Positions 46,306-54,834 of a stretch of 64,000 nt of DNA are shown here, one piece after another; positions within the stretch are counted from its first letter, which is position 1, and every line of letters begins with the position of its first letter. The translations under genes and the position numbers were made by a program. Under the pieces are notes generated by a model. That model worked only from the letters and a program-made list of their open reading frames with translations, did not search any database and was not told the DNA's origin. Source of the stretch: Streptococcus sp. SN-1. GTDB lineage: Bacteria; Bacillota; Bacilli; Lactobacillales; Streptococcaceae. The DNA lies in contig NZ_AP028929.1 of assembly GCF_041154385.1 (NCBI RefSeq), forward strand, positions 1,426,001-1,490,000, in the 5' to 3' direction.

Positions 46306-46309
46306 TAAA

Positions 46310-46340
46310 AGAAAAAGGACTAGATTTCTCTAGCCTTTCA
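46310..46340 (-). terminator. Terminator of rpsU
   Basis: On the minus strand AAAGGCTAGA/TCTAGTCCTTT (one bulge) is followed by TTCTTTT. Confidence 0.7.
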
Positions 46341-46347
46341 TTTCTAA

Positions 46348-46524
46348 TTAGAATTTTTTACGTTTACGAGCTGCTTCTGATTTACGTTTACGTTTTACAG
46401 AAGGTTTTTCATAGAATTCACGTTTGCGTGTTTCTTGAAGAGTACCAGCTTTAGTAACCGCACGTTTGAAACGACGAAGTGCGTCGTCAAGAGATTCATT
46501 CTTACGTACTACTGTTTTAGACAT
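46348..46524 (-). CDS. rpsU: 30S ribosomal protein bS21
   Basis: 58 aa from ATG 46524 ([20 protein letters not shown]), the canonical bS21 start and length, with a very basic tail ([15 protein letters not shown]). GAAGGGAG lies upstream; an 8-codon N-terminal extension of the frame is rejected. Monocistronic, with a strong promoter and its own terminator. Confidence 0.97.
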
Positions 46525-46558
46525 TTTTTTCACTCCCTTCAAGTTCAAGATCTATTCT

Positions 46559-46587
46559 ATTTTACACGTAAAAGGAATAATTGTCAA
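46559..46587 (-). promoter_or_regulatory. Strong promoter of rpsU
   Basis: TTGACA, 17 bp and TAAAAT on the minus strand. Confidence 0.85.
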
Positions 46588-46687
46588 GAAAAAATGCGGA
46601 TTAATTTTGATTTTTTCTTCAATTTATACAAGTTATACAAGTCTTGAAAGCATCAATTAAATAGAGAAACTGAAAGAGTTCATTTTT

Positions 46688-47395
46688 TTATTTTTCAAGT
46701 AAGCTGAGCGCTTCAGCATCTGCGATAATAGTCACATCAGGGTGATTTTGGAGGCTACTTGCTGGTAGACTCTCAGTCACTGGTCCAGACACTGTTCCGG
46801 CAATGGCTTCTGCTTTTGATTCACCATAAGCAAAGAGAAGGATTGACTTGGCATCCAAGATATTTTTAATCCCCATTGAAATGGCTTGGGTTGGGACGTC
46901 TTCAATCTTGTCAAAAAAGCGCGCATTGGCTTCAATAGTAGACTGGTCAAGCTCTACAAGGTGTGTTTGACTGTCAAATGGAGTCCCAGGCTCATTAAAT
47001 CCGATATGTCCATTGCGACCGATTCCCAAGATTTGAAGGTCAACTGGATGGTCGGCCAAAATTTGGTTGTAGCGTTCAACTTCAGCTTCAGCATTGTCCT
47101 TAACCCCACGAGGCAAGAAACTTTCTTTAAATGGTTTTTGGTTAAACAAGTTTTCTTGCATGAAGTAACGATAAGACTGTGGGTTGTCCCCATCAAGCCC
47201 TACATACTCATCTAGGTTGACACTGGTTAGATTTGAAAAATCAAGGTCGCTCTCAACAATTTCCTTGTAAAATTCAAGTGGACTACTTCCTGTTGCAAGT
47301 CCTAGGGTTTGAGCGCCGTTGGCCAATTTTTCCTTCAAAATCTCAAAAGCAACTTTTCCACCTTCGATTTGGTTTTCAACTTTAATAACTTTCAT
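46688..47395 (-). CDS. nagB: Glucosamine-6-phosphate deaminase NagB
   Basis: 235 aa, the usual length of the short Firmicute form, which lacks the C-terminal allosteric part of the E. coli enzyme. Visible motifs: '[13 protein letters not shown]', 'VNLDEYVGL' (catalytic Asp), '[14 protein letters not shown]' (catalytic His). It converts glucosamine-6-phosphate to fructose-6-phosphate and ammonia, opening amino sugars to glycolysis. Monocistronic with GGAGG upstream; the promoter carries a GntR-type operator and a cre-like site. Confidence 0.96.
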   Translation of the reverse strand: MKVIKVENQIEGGKVAFEILKEKLANGAQTLGLATGSSPLEFYKEIVESDLDFSNLTSVNLDEYVGLDGDNPQSYRYFMQENLFNQKPFKESFLPRGVKDNAEAEVERYNQILADHPVDLQILGIGRNGHIGFNEPGTPFDSQTHLVELDQSTIEANARFFDKIEDVPTQAISMGIKNILDAKSILLFAYGESKAEAIAGTVSGPVTESLPASSLQNHPDVTIIADAEALSLLEK

Positions 47396-47424
47396 CTTTT
47401 CATCCTCCGTTTTAATCTATATTT

Positions 47425-47453
47425 ATTATATGGTATAGACCAATTTTTGTCAA
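47425..47453 (-). promoter_or_regulatory. Consensus promoter of nagB
   Basis: TTGACA, 17 bp and TATAAT on the minus strand, a perfect consensus. The spacer is occupied by the operator at 47431-47442. Confidence 0.9.
47431..47442 (-). promoter_or_regulatory. NagR (GntR-family) operator-like palindrome
   Basis: TGGTCTATACCA sits between -35 and -10 of nagB. It matches the known dre-type site of NagR/YvoA and DasR regulators (TGGTxTAxACCA). A repressor bound here would block polymerase until an amino-sugar phosphate releases it. Confidence 0.75.
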
Positions 47454-47454
47454 G

Positions 47455-47468
47455 TGAAAACGATTTAA
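47455..47468 (-). promoter_or_regulatory. cre-like catabolite site upstream of nagB
   Basis: TGAAAACGATTTAA on the plus strand matches the CcpA cre consensus at all but about two positions and lies just upstream of the -35. Confidence 0.5.
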
Positions 47469-47499
47469 TTTCTAAAAAAGAGCGTCCAAACTTGAAACA

Positions 47500-47508
47500 T
47501 GTTATAAT
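47500..47508 (+). promoter_or_regulatory. Extended -10 promoter of queA
   Basis: TGTTATAAT, about 35 nt before the queA start. Confidence 0.65.
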
Positions 47509-47544
47509 GGATAGGATTAGAACTTAGAAAGAATGAACAGATAT

Positions 47545-48573
47545 ATGAATACAGCTGATTTTGACTTCCACTTGCCAGAGGAATTGATTGCCCAAACGCC
47601 CCTTGAAAAACGAGATGCCTCTAAACTCCTCATCGTCAACCGTGAAACTGGAGAAATGCAGGATAAACACTTCCACTCTATTATTGATATGCTGGAACCC
47701 GGTGATGCCCTTGTTATGAACGACACCCGTGTTCTCCCTGCCCGCCTTTATGGTCAAAAGGAAGAAACTGGAGGTCATGTGGAACTGCTCCTGCTCAAAA
47801 ATACTGCTGGAGATGAGTGGGAGGTTCTGGCAAAACCTGCCAAACGCCTCAAGGTTGGCACTCGTGTCAGATTTGGTGATGGCCGTCTCAGCGCTGTTGT
47901 TACGGAAGAATTGACTCACGGGGGCCGCATTGTCCGCTTTGAATACCAAGGAATTTTCCTAGAAGTTTTGGAAAGTCTAGGAGAAATGCCTCTGCCACCT
48001 TATATCCACGAAAAATTGGATGACCGTGAACGCTATCAAACCGTCTACGCCAAGAAAAGTGGCTCTGCTGCAGCACCTACTGCTGGTCTTCACTTCACCA
48101 AAGAACTGCTAGCAGAAATCCAAGCTAAGGGTGTTCATCTAGTCTATCTGACTCTTCATGTCGGACTCGGAACCTTTAGACCCGTTTCAGTTGACAATCT
48201 GGACGAACACGAAATGCACTCAGAATTCTACCAACTTTCTGAGGATGCTGCTGCCACCCTTCGCTCTGTTAAGGAAAATGGTGGTCGCGTCATCGCTGTC
48301 GGAACCACTTCTATCCGCACCTTGGAAACTATTGGTTCCAAGTTTGATGGGCAAATCCAAGCAGATTCTGGCTGGACCAATATCTTTATCAAACCTGGCT
48401 ATGAATGGAAGGTGGTGGATGCCTTCTCAACCAATTTCCACCTGCCAAAATCAACTCTGGTCATGTTGGTTTCTGCCTTTGCAGGCCGTGAATTAGTCTT
48501 AGATGCCTACTACCATGCCATCCAAGAACACTACCGCTTCTTCAGTTTCGGTGATGCCATGTTTATCTATTAA
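47545..48573 (+). CDS. queA: S-adenosylmethionine:tRNA ribosyltransferase-isomerase QueA
   Basis: 342 aa from ATG 47545 ([17 protein letters not shown]); an ATG 12 bp earlier is also possible (MNRYMNT). Family motifs are '[12 protein letters not shown]', '[10 protein letters not shown]', '[11 protein letters not shown]', 'EFYQLSE', 'GTTSIRTLE' and '[11 protein letters not shown]'-like '[18 protein letters not shown]'. It transfers the ribosyl part of SAM to preQ1 in tRNA during queuosine synthesis. It is the only large core gene on the plus strand here and lies divergent to nagB. Confidence 0.96.
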   Translation: MNTADFDFHLPEELIAQTPLEKRDASKLLIVNRETGEMQDKHFHSIIDMLEPGDALVMNDTRVLPARLYGQKEETGGHVELLLLKNTAGDEWEVLAKPAKRLKVGTRVRFGDGRLSAVVTEELTHGGRIVRFEYQGIFLEVLESLGEMPLPPYIHEKLDDRERYQTVYAKKSGSAAAPTAGLHFTKELLAEIQAKGVHLVYLTLHVGLGTFRPVSVDNLDEHEMHSEFYQLSEDAAATLRSVKENGGRVIAVGTTSIRTLETIGSKFDGQIQADSGWTNIFIKPGYEWKVVDAFSTNFHLPKSTLVMLVSAFAGRELVLDAYYHAIQEHYRFFSFGDAMFIY

Positions 48574-48587
48574 TTTTCATAATCAAA

Positions 48588-48633
48588 AAAAGCGCATATT
48601 ATCAAGGTTTTAAAGACTGATAGTATGCGTTTT
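48588..48633. terminator. Shared terminator between queA and the YihY gene
   Basis: A long imperfect stem (AAAGCGCATATTATCA / TGATAGTATGCGTTTT) with a 13-nt loop lies between two convergent genes and has runs of A and T outside. Confidence 0.8.
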
Positions 48634-48648
48634 GTAATAGATAAAGAA

Positions 48649-49509
48649 TTAATTTATTCTAAAGCTCGGATCTTTCAAACTCTGGACACTAGCATTGATA
48701 ACCGCGCCGACAATCAAAATCTTAGCGATGAGAATAAACCAGAACATCATGACTACCACGACGACGGAACTGAACAAACGCACGTCCACTAGGTGATTGA
48801 CATAATTGTTGACATAGACTGAAAAGATATTAAGTAGTAAGACCAGGGTTAACAAGACAAAGGCACTACCTGGAAATACATGTCGAATCCGTCGGACCTT
48901 AACATTAGGCAGAAAATAATAAAGCATGACCAAGATAGCAAAAATCAAGGCATAGACCAAAGGGCCTGTTAGATCTTGCAGATAATCAAAGAGAGGACTA
49001 TCCGATTTCCAGTAGCTTTTGATAAGTTTGAGAAGCATGCGACCAAAGACACTTAGAAAAAGAGCTAAGGCAAAGAGAATCTGCAGACCAAAACTGACAA
49101 ACAAACTCATGAGCTGATGGGAAATCATTCCACGATTTTTTGCTACTCCGTAAGCTTTATTAAAGGCTTTCTGTAGGAAATTCATGGATTTTGAAAAGGT
49201 CCAGAGAGCTGACAAAACCGCAAAACTCAATAAACCCGTTGACGGTTGGGTCAGTACTTCTGTAATAATCTTTGCAACCACATCATACATGGTATCGGGC
49301 AAGAATTCATTGACGACTTTTAAAAAATTAGAAACTGGAATCTGAAAATAAGGAAGGATATTGACCACCACCAAGAGCAGGGGGAAAATCGAAATCAACC
49401 AATAGTAGGCTACTGCGACACTGGTCAACTCACTATCTGATGCTTGATAATAATGCAAAAAAGCTTTTACTAAAGGCTTGTCTGTCAGCTCTTTCCACCA
49501 CTTCTTCAT
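48649..49509 (-). CDS. YihY/BrkB-family membrane protein
   Basis: 286 aa from ATG 49509 (MKKWWKELTDK), preceded by AAGGAG. Six membrane helices, with the family pattern 'VAVAYYWLISIFPLLLVVVN', 'LLSFAVLSALWTFSKSMN' and 'RRIRHVFPGSAFV'. Older databases call the family 'ribonuclease BN', which is a misannotation. Real function is unknown, with transport suggested. It ends the five-gene operon, 27 bp after the antiporter. Confidence 0.87.
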   Translation of the reverse strand: MKKWWKELTDKPLVKAFLHYYQASDSELTSVAVAYYWLISIFPLLLVVVNILPYFQIPVSNFLKVVNEFLPDTMYDVVAKIITEVLTQPSTGLLSFAVLSALWTFSKSMNFLQKAFNKAYGVAKNRGMISHQLMSLFVSFGLQILFALALFLSVFGRMLLKLIKSYWKSDSPLFDYLQDLTGPLVYALIFAILVMLYYFLPNVKVRRIRHVFPGSAFVLLTLVLLLNIFSVYVNNYVNHLVDVRLFSSVVVVVMMFWFILIAKILIVGAVINASVQSLKDPSFRIN

Positions 49510-49536
49510 GTCACACTCCTTCACTTATAATCTTGA

Positions 49537-51591
49537 TTAATTTCTTCTTACCAATTCCACCATATCATAAGGGAGGGTATTGGCAGCTTCCTTCAAGGAA
49601 TAGTTCTCTAAGTTATTGACATTTTGTCGTAACTTCTTGGCATACTTGGTCGTAATCAATCGTTTTTCTTCGTATTCGAAAATCAACTTGCGCTCCAGAT
49701 AATAGCCTCTCAGCATTTCATCAATATTGTTGGGTTTGACACGATTGATAACCCGTTCGACAAAGGCACCACTAGTGATGATAGCTGTTTCTCGGAGGCG
49801 AGAATCTTGCATGAAGCTAATCAAGGAACTCTTATAAACCCCTTTAAGGTTCTCCAGACTTTCGATAATCATCTCTGTATTTTCTAGATAAAGCTCTGCA
49901 ATTTGATCATAGTCAAGGGCTCTGAGTTTCTGTGATTCTTCATTTTTCCAACTGCGAAAAGTCTTGCCAAGAGTAAAGACTTCGTGAAGGAGAAAACGTA
50001 GAAGCCGCAAGGAAACAAGGAAATAATAGGTTAATCGTGAAGCAAACTTGCGATTGATACCTTGTTCCATGTTTTTCAAATAACGTTGGTAGACTCGATA
50101 GGCACGCTCACTCATCTTGTCCTCTTCGTAAGCCTGTTCTAAACCATCACTTTCAATGCTGAGGATAAGAAGTTTCAAGGCCTCCCAGTCTTCTTGAGCC
50201 CCCTTGTTTTCTTGATTCAGGATAAGGTTCTCTATTCGTCCATGGTAATTGTCAATAGCCGCATAGAGGGGAAGTTTATTTCTGGTATCTTCCAACTCTT
50301 TTTCCAACTCTATCGTTACTTCATTCAAAATGGCGATATGCATGAGATAATCCTTGCTTTCTTCCTGTTCGTCAGAAAGATGAGGCAAGACCACGAGGCC
50401 TGTTAAAAAGCTTACAAGCGTCACACCTGCAACAAGGAAAAGCAAGAGAGGATACTTCTGTTCTAGATTACTTGGTATCAGAAGGATTGTAGCAATCGAC
50501 ACCGTTCCTTTGACACCTGAGAAGGTCAAAAGAAGCATGTCCTTCATATACTTATTTAGCTTTTTCTTGAGACGTCTAGTCCTATAGGCATAGTAGCCAT
50601 AAATCATGACAAAACGAATGGCAAAGAGGACAAAGGTAAGGGCTATAAGAGATACCAATAACAGTAAGGGATCATAGATTGGATTGGTCAAGATAGGCTC
50701 TGCTATCATTTCCAGCTCCATCCCTAAAATCACAAAGACAGAACCGTTGAGCATAAAGTTAACTGTATGCCAGACCGTCTCGGTCACCGTATCCACTTGG
50801 GCTTCTAGGAGCGTAATTTTCTTAAAACGGCTTGCCTTTAAAATCCCAGCAACTACAACGGCAATAATCCCTGAAACGTGGACTTCTTCTGCTAGGAAGA
50901 AGGTTATCAAGGGCAAACTCAATTCCAAAAGGAGTTCACTAGCAATATCCGTTGCTCGCACACTTAATAAGAAGGTATGGAGGAAACGATTGATCATGGC
51001 TGTTAAAAAGCCAATTAAAAAACCGCCTAGGATTGAAAAGATGAGCGAACTACTCGCTTGTCCAAGGGAAAAGACTCCAGTTGTCCAGGCTGTCAAAGCT
51101 ACCTGAAAAGCCACCAAGCCAGAAGCATCATTCAAGAGTCCTTCACCCTTAAGAATATTGGACACGCGCTTAGGAAAGCTAAAGCGCTCCGAAAGAGAGG
51201 CAAAGGCCACCAAGTCCGTAGGTCCAAGGGCCGCCCCAACAGCCAAACAAGCTGCCAAGGGAAGGCTGAGCCAAAGAAGATGAGCCAAGCCACCCAAACT
51301 CAGGGTCGAGATGAAAATCACTGGAAATATGAGATAAACAATGATTCGCCAGTGTTTTAAAATAGCCGTAATATCTGCTTCTTCCGACTCTCGGAAAAGC
51401 AAGGGTCCGATAACCAGGGCCAAAAACAACTCCGTATTGAGATGAAAGTCAGTATTGGGTAAAAAGAGACCAATCACGATTCCCAAAAGAATTTGCACCA
51501 AAGGAAGAGGCAAAAAGGGCAGGAGCTTATTGGTTGTACTTGAGACAATCAAGACCAGTAAAAATAGGATGAGGTAAATCAGTAATTCCAC
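49537..51591 (-). CDS. CPA1-family Na+/H+ antiporter (NhaP-type)
   Basis: 684 aa from GTG 51591, with AAGGAGG 6-7 nt upstream. Residues 1-400 hold about 12 membrane segments, with the CPA1 motifs 'GAALGPTDLVAFASLSERF' and 'GLLNDASGLVAFQVAL', containing the ion-binding Asn-Asp. The last about 280 residues are a helical cytoplasmic domain rich in Arg/Glu. It probably exchanges Na+ or K+ for protons in pH and salt homeostasis; ion preference cannot be read from sequence. Confidence 0.9.
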   Translation of the reverse strand: MELLIYLILFLLVLIVSSTTNKLLPFLPLPLVQILLGIVIGLFLPNTDFHLNTELFLALVIGPLLFRESEEADITAILKHWRIIVYLIFPVIFISTLSLGGLAHLLWLSLPLAACLAVGAALGPTDLVAFASLSERFSFPKRVSNILKGEGLLNDASGLVAFQVALTAWTTGVFSLGQASSSLIFSILGGFLIGFLTAMINRFLHTFLLSVRATDIASELLLELSLPLITFFLAEEVHVSGIIAVVVAGILKASRFKKITLLEAQVDTVTETVWHTVNFMLNGSVFVILGMELEMIAEPILTNPIYDPLLLLVSLIALTFVLFAIRFVMIYGYYAYRTRRLKKKLNKYMKDMLLLTFSGVKGTVSIATILLIPSNLEQKYPLLLFLVAGVTLVSFLTGLVVLPHLSDEQEESKDYLMHIAILNEVTIELEKELEDTRNKLPLYAAIDNYHGRIENLILNQENKGAQEDWEALKLLILSIESDGLEQAYEEDKMSERAYRVYQRYLKNMEQGINRKFASRLTYYFLVSLRLLRFLLHEVFTLGKTFRSWKNEESQKLRALDYDQIAELYLENTEMIIESLENLKGVYKSSLISFMQDSRLRETAIITSGAFVERVINRVKPNNIDEMLRGYYLERKLIFEYEEKRLITTKYAKKLRQNVNNLENYSLKEAANTLPYDMVELVRRN

Positions 51592-51602
51592 GCACGACCT
51601 CC

Positions 51603-51857
51603 TTAATCTTTTTTACAACAGGATTCAAATATCTCCTTCTGCTCTTTGATTTTTTGGTCAATCTTGGAACAATCCTTGTGCTCAATTTTTCTCTGGCACC
51701 GTTCCATTTCAAGAGCAACTAATTTTTTCTTGATTTTAAGCATTTTTTTGCTCATATGTGCTTGGTCTAACACACCCACCGCTCGTTCGTGGTGGGTTGA
51801 TTCAACAAAATTCTGGCGCATGGCATCCAGCTTTTCACGTAGGTATTGTTTATCCAT
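51603..51857 (-). CDS. Small conserved-type protein of unknown function
   Basis: 84 aa, soluble, highly charged and predicted helical. It has Cys pairs: 'MERCQRKIEHKDCSKIDQ' and a 'CCKKD' C-terminus. I do not recognise the family. It is real by context: its ATG overlaps the mnmM stop (8 bp, ATGGATAA) and the antiporter begins 11 bp after its stop, so it sits in an operon with no space for a separate promoter. The four cysteines suggest metal or redox binding, which is speculation. Confidence 0.75.
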   Translation of the reverse strand: MDKQYLREKLDAMRQNFVESTHHERAVGVLDQAHMSKKMLKIKKKLVALEMERCQRKIEHKDCSKIDQKIKEQKEIFESCCKKD

Positions 51858-52407
51858 GTCTATATCTCTCTAATTTTTCAATCATTACTAAAAATGGTGG
51901 GTTGTTAACTTGATTAAGAGTTCGGTAAATGGCAGCTGTGTACTCTTGTTGGTTCAACTGGCTCACAAAATCCAAGACAGCATCCCTCTCGATGTCGCCT
52001 CCTTCATGACCATAGTAGATCATGATAGCAATCCGTCCCCCTTTGACCAGCAAGCTACACAGCTTTTCTAAGGCTTCAATGGTAGTCTGAGGTCGGGTAA
52101 TGACAGACTTATCAGCTGACGGCAGATAGCCCAGATTAAAAATCCCTGCCTTTGCTTCTGTCACAAACTGGTCCAGTGTCTCATGGCCTTGCAAGATTAA
52201 CTGGGCATTTGTCAGGCCAGCCTGATGCAAACGCTCTTGGGTCTTTTCCAAGGCTTGTTCCTGAATATCAAAGGCATAGACTTGCTTAGCTAGCTTGGCT
52301 AGAAAAAGCGTGTCATGACCATTTCCCATAGTCGCATCCACTACGATATCCTCTTTTGTCACTACCTCAGCCAAAAAATCATGTGCCATCTCAAGTGGTC
52401 TTTTCAT
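51850..52407 (-). CDS. mnmM: Class I SAM methyltransferase MnmM (YtqB family)
   Basis: 185 aa from ATG 52407 (MKRPLEMAHDFLAEVV), with AGGAG 7 nt upstream. SAM motif I is 'VVDATMGNGHDTLFLAKLA', then 'YAFDIQEQALEKTQ' and 'NLGYLPSADK', a YtqB-type catalytic loop. The family was long called putative rRNA methylase; B. subtilis YtqB has been shown to be MnmM, which methylates nm5s2U34 of tRNA. Its start overlaps the end of the radical SAM gene by 17 bp, matching the ytqA-ytqB pairing of other Firmicutes. Confidence 0.88.
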   Translation of the reverse strand: MKRPLEMAHDFLAEVVTKEDIVVDATMGNGHDTLFLAKLAKQVYAFDIQEQALEKTQERLHQAGLTNAQLILQGHETLDQFVTEAKAGIFNLGYLPSADKSVITRPQTTIEALEKLCSLLVKGGRIAIMIYYGHEGGDIERDAVLDFVSQLNQQEYTAAIYRTLNQVNNPPFLVMIEKLERYRHG

Positions 52408-53338
52408 TTTCAAACTCCTGTTTTACAGCCTTGCATCCTTGAACACTTCCACGACGTCGCATTTCAGTTTCAATAGCATTTAGCACTTCCCATTTATTGA
52501 GGCTCCACATAGGTCCAATCAGCATATCTCTAGGTGCATCTCCTGTAATTCGATGGATGACGATATGTTTTGGAATGATTTCCAGTTGGTCACAGATGAC
52601 CTTGATATATTCTTCCTGACTCATCAATTGCAAACGTCCTTCGTGATAATCTCGTTGCATACGCGTATTGGTCATTAGGTGAAGCAAGTGCAATTTAATC
52701 CCTTGAATATCGTTATCCGTAACACAGCGGCGGACATTTTCAATCATCATCTCATGGGTTTCACCAGGCAAGCCATTAATAAGATGGGAAACAATCTCAA
52801 TCTTGGGATACTTTCTCAAACGCTTGACCGTTTCCACGTACAACTCATAGGAATGGGCACGGTTAATCAGATCAGAGGTTGTTTCATAAGTGGTCTGCAA
52901 GCCCAATTCAACCGTCACATGCATGCGTTCCGACAACTCAGCCAAATACTCAATGGTTTCATCTGGTAAACAGTCTGGCCGTGTTCCGATATTGATTCCT
53001 ACTACACCTGGCTCATTGATAGCCTGCTCATAACGCTCTCGGATGACTTCCACCTTTTCATGGGTGTTGGTAAAATTTTGAAAATAAACCAGATACTTCT
53101 GAACATCTGGCCACTTGCGGTGCATAAAGTCAATTTCCTTATAAAATTGCTCACGGATAGGCGAATCCGGTGCCACAATGGCATCTCCAGAACCAGAAAC
53201 CGTACAAAAAGTACAGCCCCCATGAGCCACAGTTCCATCACGATTGGGACAGTCAAATCCCGCATCAATAGGGACTTTAAAGGTCTTTTCTCCAAAGAGT
53301 TTTCGATAATAATCATTCAAGGTATTATAAGATTTCAT
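52391..53338 (-). CDS. ytqA: Radical SAM protein, TIGR01212 / YtqA family
   Basis: 315 aa from ATG 53338 (MKSYNTLNDYYRKLFG). The cluster cysteines are in 'DCPNRDGTVAHGGCTFC' (Cx9CxxC spacing typical of this Elp3-like family), followed by 'IGTRPDCLPDETI' and 'ELGLQTTYETT'. B. subtilis YtqA is reported to act with MnmM in wobble-uridine modification (named MnmL, as I recall); the adjacency here supports that role. The frame is open 59 codons further upstream, but a promoter -10 (53346-53351) lies inside that part, seven bases before this ATG. First gene of a five-gene operon. Confidence 0.87.
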   Translation of the reverse strand: MKSYNTLNDYYRKLFGEKTFKVPIDAGFDCPNRDGTVAHGGCTFCTVSGSGDAIVAPDSPIREQFYKEIDFMHRKWPDVQKYLVYFQNFTNTHEKVEVIRERYEQAINEPGVVGINIGTRPDCLPDETIEYLAELSERMHVTVELGLQTTYETTSDLINRAHSYELYVETVKRLRKYPKIEIVSHLINGLPGETHEMMIENVRRCVTDNDIQGIKLHLLHLMTNTRMQRDYHEGRLQLMSQEEYIKVICDQLEIIPKHIVIHRITGDAPRDMLIGPMWSLNKWEVLNAIETEMRRRGSVQGCKAVKQEFENEKTT

Positions 53339-53345
53339 AATTTTC

Positions 53346-53374
53346 ATTATAACAAAAAACACCCACAATCTCAA
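53346..53374 (-). promoter_or_regulatory. Promoter of the ytqA operon, predicted leaderless
   Basis: TTGAGA, 17 bp and TATAAT on the minus strand, with the expected +1 on the A of the ATG at 53338. No Shine-Dalgarno sequence can fit. Confidence 0.7.
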
Positions 53375-53432
53375 AAGCCTGACTTTCCTATAAATTCCTC
53401 TGTTTCTCGTTTCCATTAGCCTTTTTTTATGA

Positions 53433-53438
53433 TACAAT
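53433..53438 (+). promoter_or_regulatory. -10 element of the DUF3397 gene
   Basis: TACAAT, with TTTCCA 17 bp upstream as a poor -35. The expected +1 is at about 53445, at the second in-frame ATG. Confidence 0.5.
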
Positions 53439-53444
53439 ATGGGT

Positions 53445-53798
53445 ATGATTTTAATGAAATTAGCATCTATTTTATTATTGATACTGACCTTGGTAGTCTG
53501 CATTATCATAACCAAACTTTTTAGATTAAAAAAACTAGGACGAAACTTTGCGGATTTGGCTTTTCCAGTCTTGGTATTTGAGTACTACCTGATCACAGCT
53601 AAAACCTTTACCCATAATTTCCTCCCTAGACTAGGCCTAGCCCTCTCAGTCCTAGCCATTATTCTCGTTTTTTTCTTCCTTTTGAAAAAACGCAGCTTTT
53701 ACTATCCTAAATTCATCAAATTCTTCTGGCGTGCAGGATTCTTATTAACCCTTGTCATGTATATCGAGATGATTGTTGAATTGATGGCTCAGAAATAG
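53445..53798 (+). CDS. DUF3397 family membrane protein
   Basis: 117 aa from ATG 53445 (MILMKLASILLL); ATGs at 53439 and 53454 are alternatives. Four hydrophobic segments cover nearly the whole protein: about 3-22, 32-50, 58-78 and 92-112. It fits the DUF3397 family of small Firmicute membrane proteins with no known function. It is divergent from the ytqA operon with about 100 bp between starts, and monocistronic, with a terminator at 53811-53856. Confidence 0.78.
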   Translation: MILMKLASILLLILTLVVCIIITKLFRLKKLGRNFADLAFPVLVFEYYLITAKTFTHNFLPRLGLALSVLAIILVFFFLLKKRSFYYPKFIKFFWRAGFLLTLVMYIEMIVELMAQK

Positions 53799-53810
53799 AA
53801 AACTAAATCG

Positions 53811-53856
53811 AAAACACCTCAATCAAACTGAAATACAGTGATTGAAGTGTTTTTTC
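53811..53856 (+). terminator. Terminator of the DUF3397 gene
   Basis: A 13-bp stem with one G-T type pair (AACACCTCAATCA / TGATTGAAGTGTT) is followed by TTTTTCTTT. Confidence 0.8.
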
Positions 53857-53880
53857 TTTATATCTTTTTTAATAATTCTT

Positions 53881-54039
53881 ATACTCAATGAAAATCAAAA
53901 AGCAAACTAGGAAGCTAGTCACAGGTTGCTAAAAGCACTGCTTTTAGGTTGTAGATAGAACTGACGAAGTCAGCTCAAAACACTGTTTTGAGGTTGCAGA
54001 TGGAATCAGATGTGGTTTGAAGAGATTTTCGAAGAGTAT
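53881..54039 (+). repeat. BOX element with boxB units and a shortened boxA
   Basis: ATACTCAATGAAAATC to TTTTCGAAGAGTAT, 159 bp. boxC and two boxB-like units are clear, but most of the boxA core (CGGCAAGGCGACG) is missing. The last base belongs to the stop codon of the minus-strand gene at 54039. Confidence 0.9.
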
Positions 54040-54347
54040 TATTTCCCTTCTTTATCAGGAAAAATAAATCCAATACCTACACAAGCTAGTACGCCCGCTC
54101 CAATTACCAATCCACTTGAAATTGGTAACAGGTCCAAAATTGCATTGGCAATGATAAAGGCAATAATCAAACACATCAGACTAGCCTTGTAGTCTTTTTT
54201 CAAAAGATTCTCTAGAGTGAAATAGAGGAACAAGCCTACCGGAATCAATGACCAGAGGTTAATGTCCAAAGTTGGCCAGCCAACAGAACCAAAATACAAT
54301 ACTGTCGCTGCTGCCACTAAAAATACAATCCCCAATATTTTTTTCAT
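54039..54347 (-). CDS. Small membrane protein with LiaI/LiaF-like transmembrane region
   Basis: 102 aa from ATG 54347 (MKKILGIVFLVAAATV), with GGAG 9 nt upstream; a longer frame runs through the leader and is rejected. Four hydrophobic segments with a short loop ('LENLLKKDYKAS') match the LiaI/LiaF-type N-terminal membrane module seen in cell-envelope stress proteins. No LiaF C-terminal domain is present. Its TAA is completed by the BOX element. Confidence 0.7.
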   Translation of the reverse strand: MKKILGIVFLVAAATVLYFGSVGWPTLDINLWSLIPVGLFLYFTLENLLKKDYKASLMCLIIAFIIANAILDLLPISSGLVIGAGVLACVGIGFIFPDKEGK

Positions 54348-54420
54348 TTCTTTATCTCCAATTTCGTTTTTAGGAACTTGAGTTATCTGATAGTGACGCT
54401 TCACGTCCCTTACAAAAATC

Positions 54421-54449
54421 ATTATAGCAAAGGTCAGCTTCAAGAACAA
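54421..54449 (-). promoter_or_regulatory. Promoter of the LiaI-like gene
   Basis: TTGTTC, 17 bp and TATAAT on the minus strand, giving a leader of about 65 nt. Confidence 0.6.
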
Positions 54450-54542
54450 GTTCTTTTGCCTATCTGGTCTCTATATCGGTCTAAGTGGTTGAATAATAGC
54501 GATAAAATAAGGAAGCAGGTGAAAAACTTCCTTCCAAATAAA

Positions 54543-54577
54543 AAGGAATTAAGCAACCAAACGCTACTTAATTCCTT
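54543..54577 (-). terminator. Probable terminator of prtA
   Basis: A perfect 11-bp stem (AAGGAATTAAG / CTTAATTCCTT) with a 13-nt loop is followed on the minus strand by TTTATTT. It is 260 bp beyond the prtA stop. The 54578-54834 stretch between them is AT-rich and I see no gene in it. Confidence 0.65.
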
Positions 54578-54834
54578 GAAATTGTCTCATCACCTCCATT
54601 AACCTTTAAATTTTGATAGACTCTATTTTCTAATTAATATGACCAATATTGTCAATACTAACCCTTTCAATCAATTCATTAGTTGTCGAAACTAAGTCTA
54701 TTAATAAATCCAAAAAGAGTATCAATAGTAAAGTAAACTAAATAATTGAGTTATAAATGGATATTTTCACAAAATTGTTTCATCATCACACTATCTAATC
54801 TCAGTACACAAACCATTTTTCTATAGCTTTTGTC

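Noticed and set aside
46072..46308. A 78-codon plus-strand frame (KHCFEVVD repeated)
   Set aside because: It lies wholly inside the BOX element with three boxB units; such frames are a known artefact of BOX sequences.
54378..54602. A 74-codon plus-strand frame between the LiaI-like gene and prtA
   Set aside because: No ribosome site, antisense to the promoter and leader of the LiaI-like gene, and running through a hairpin terminator.
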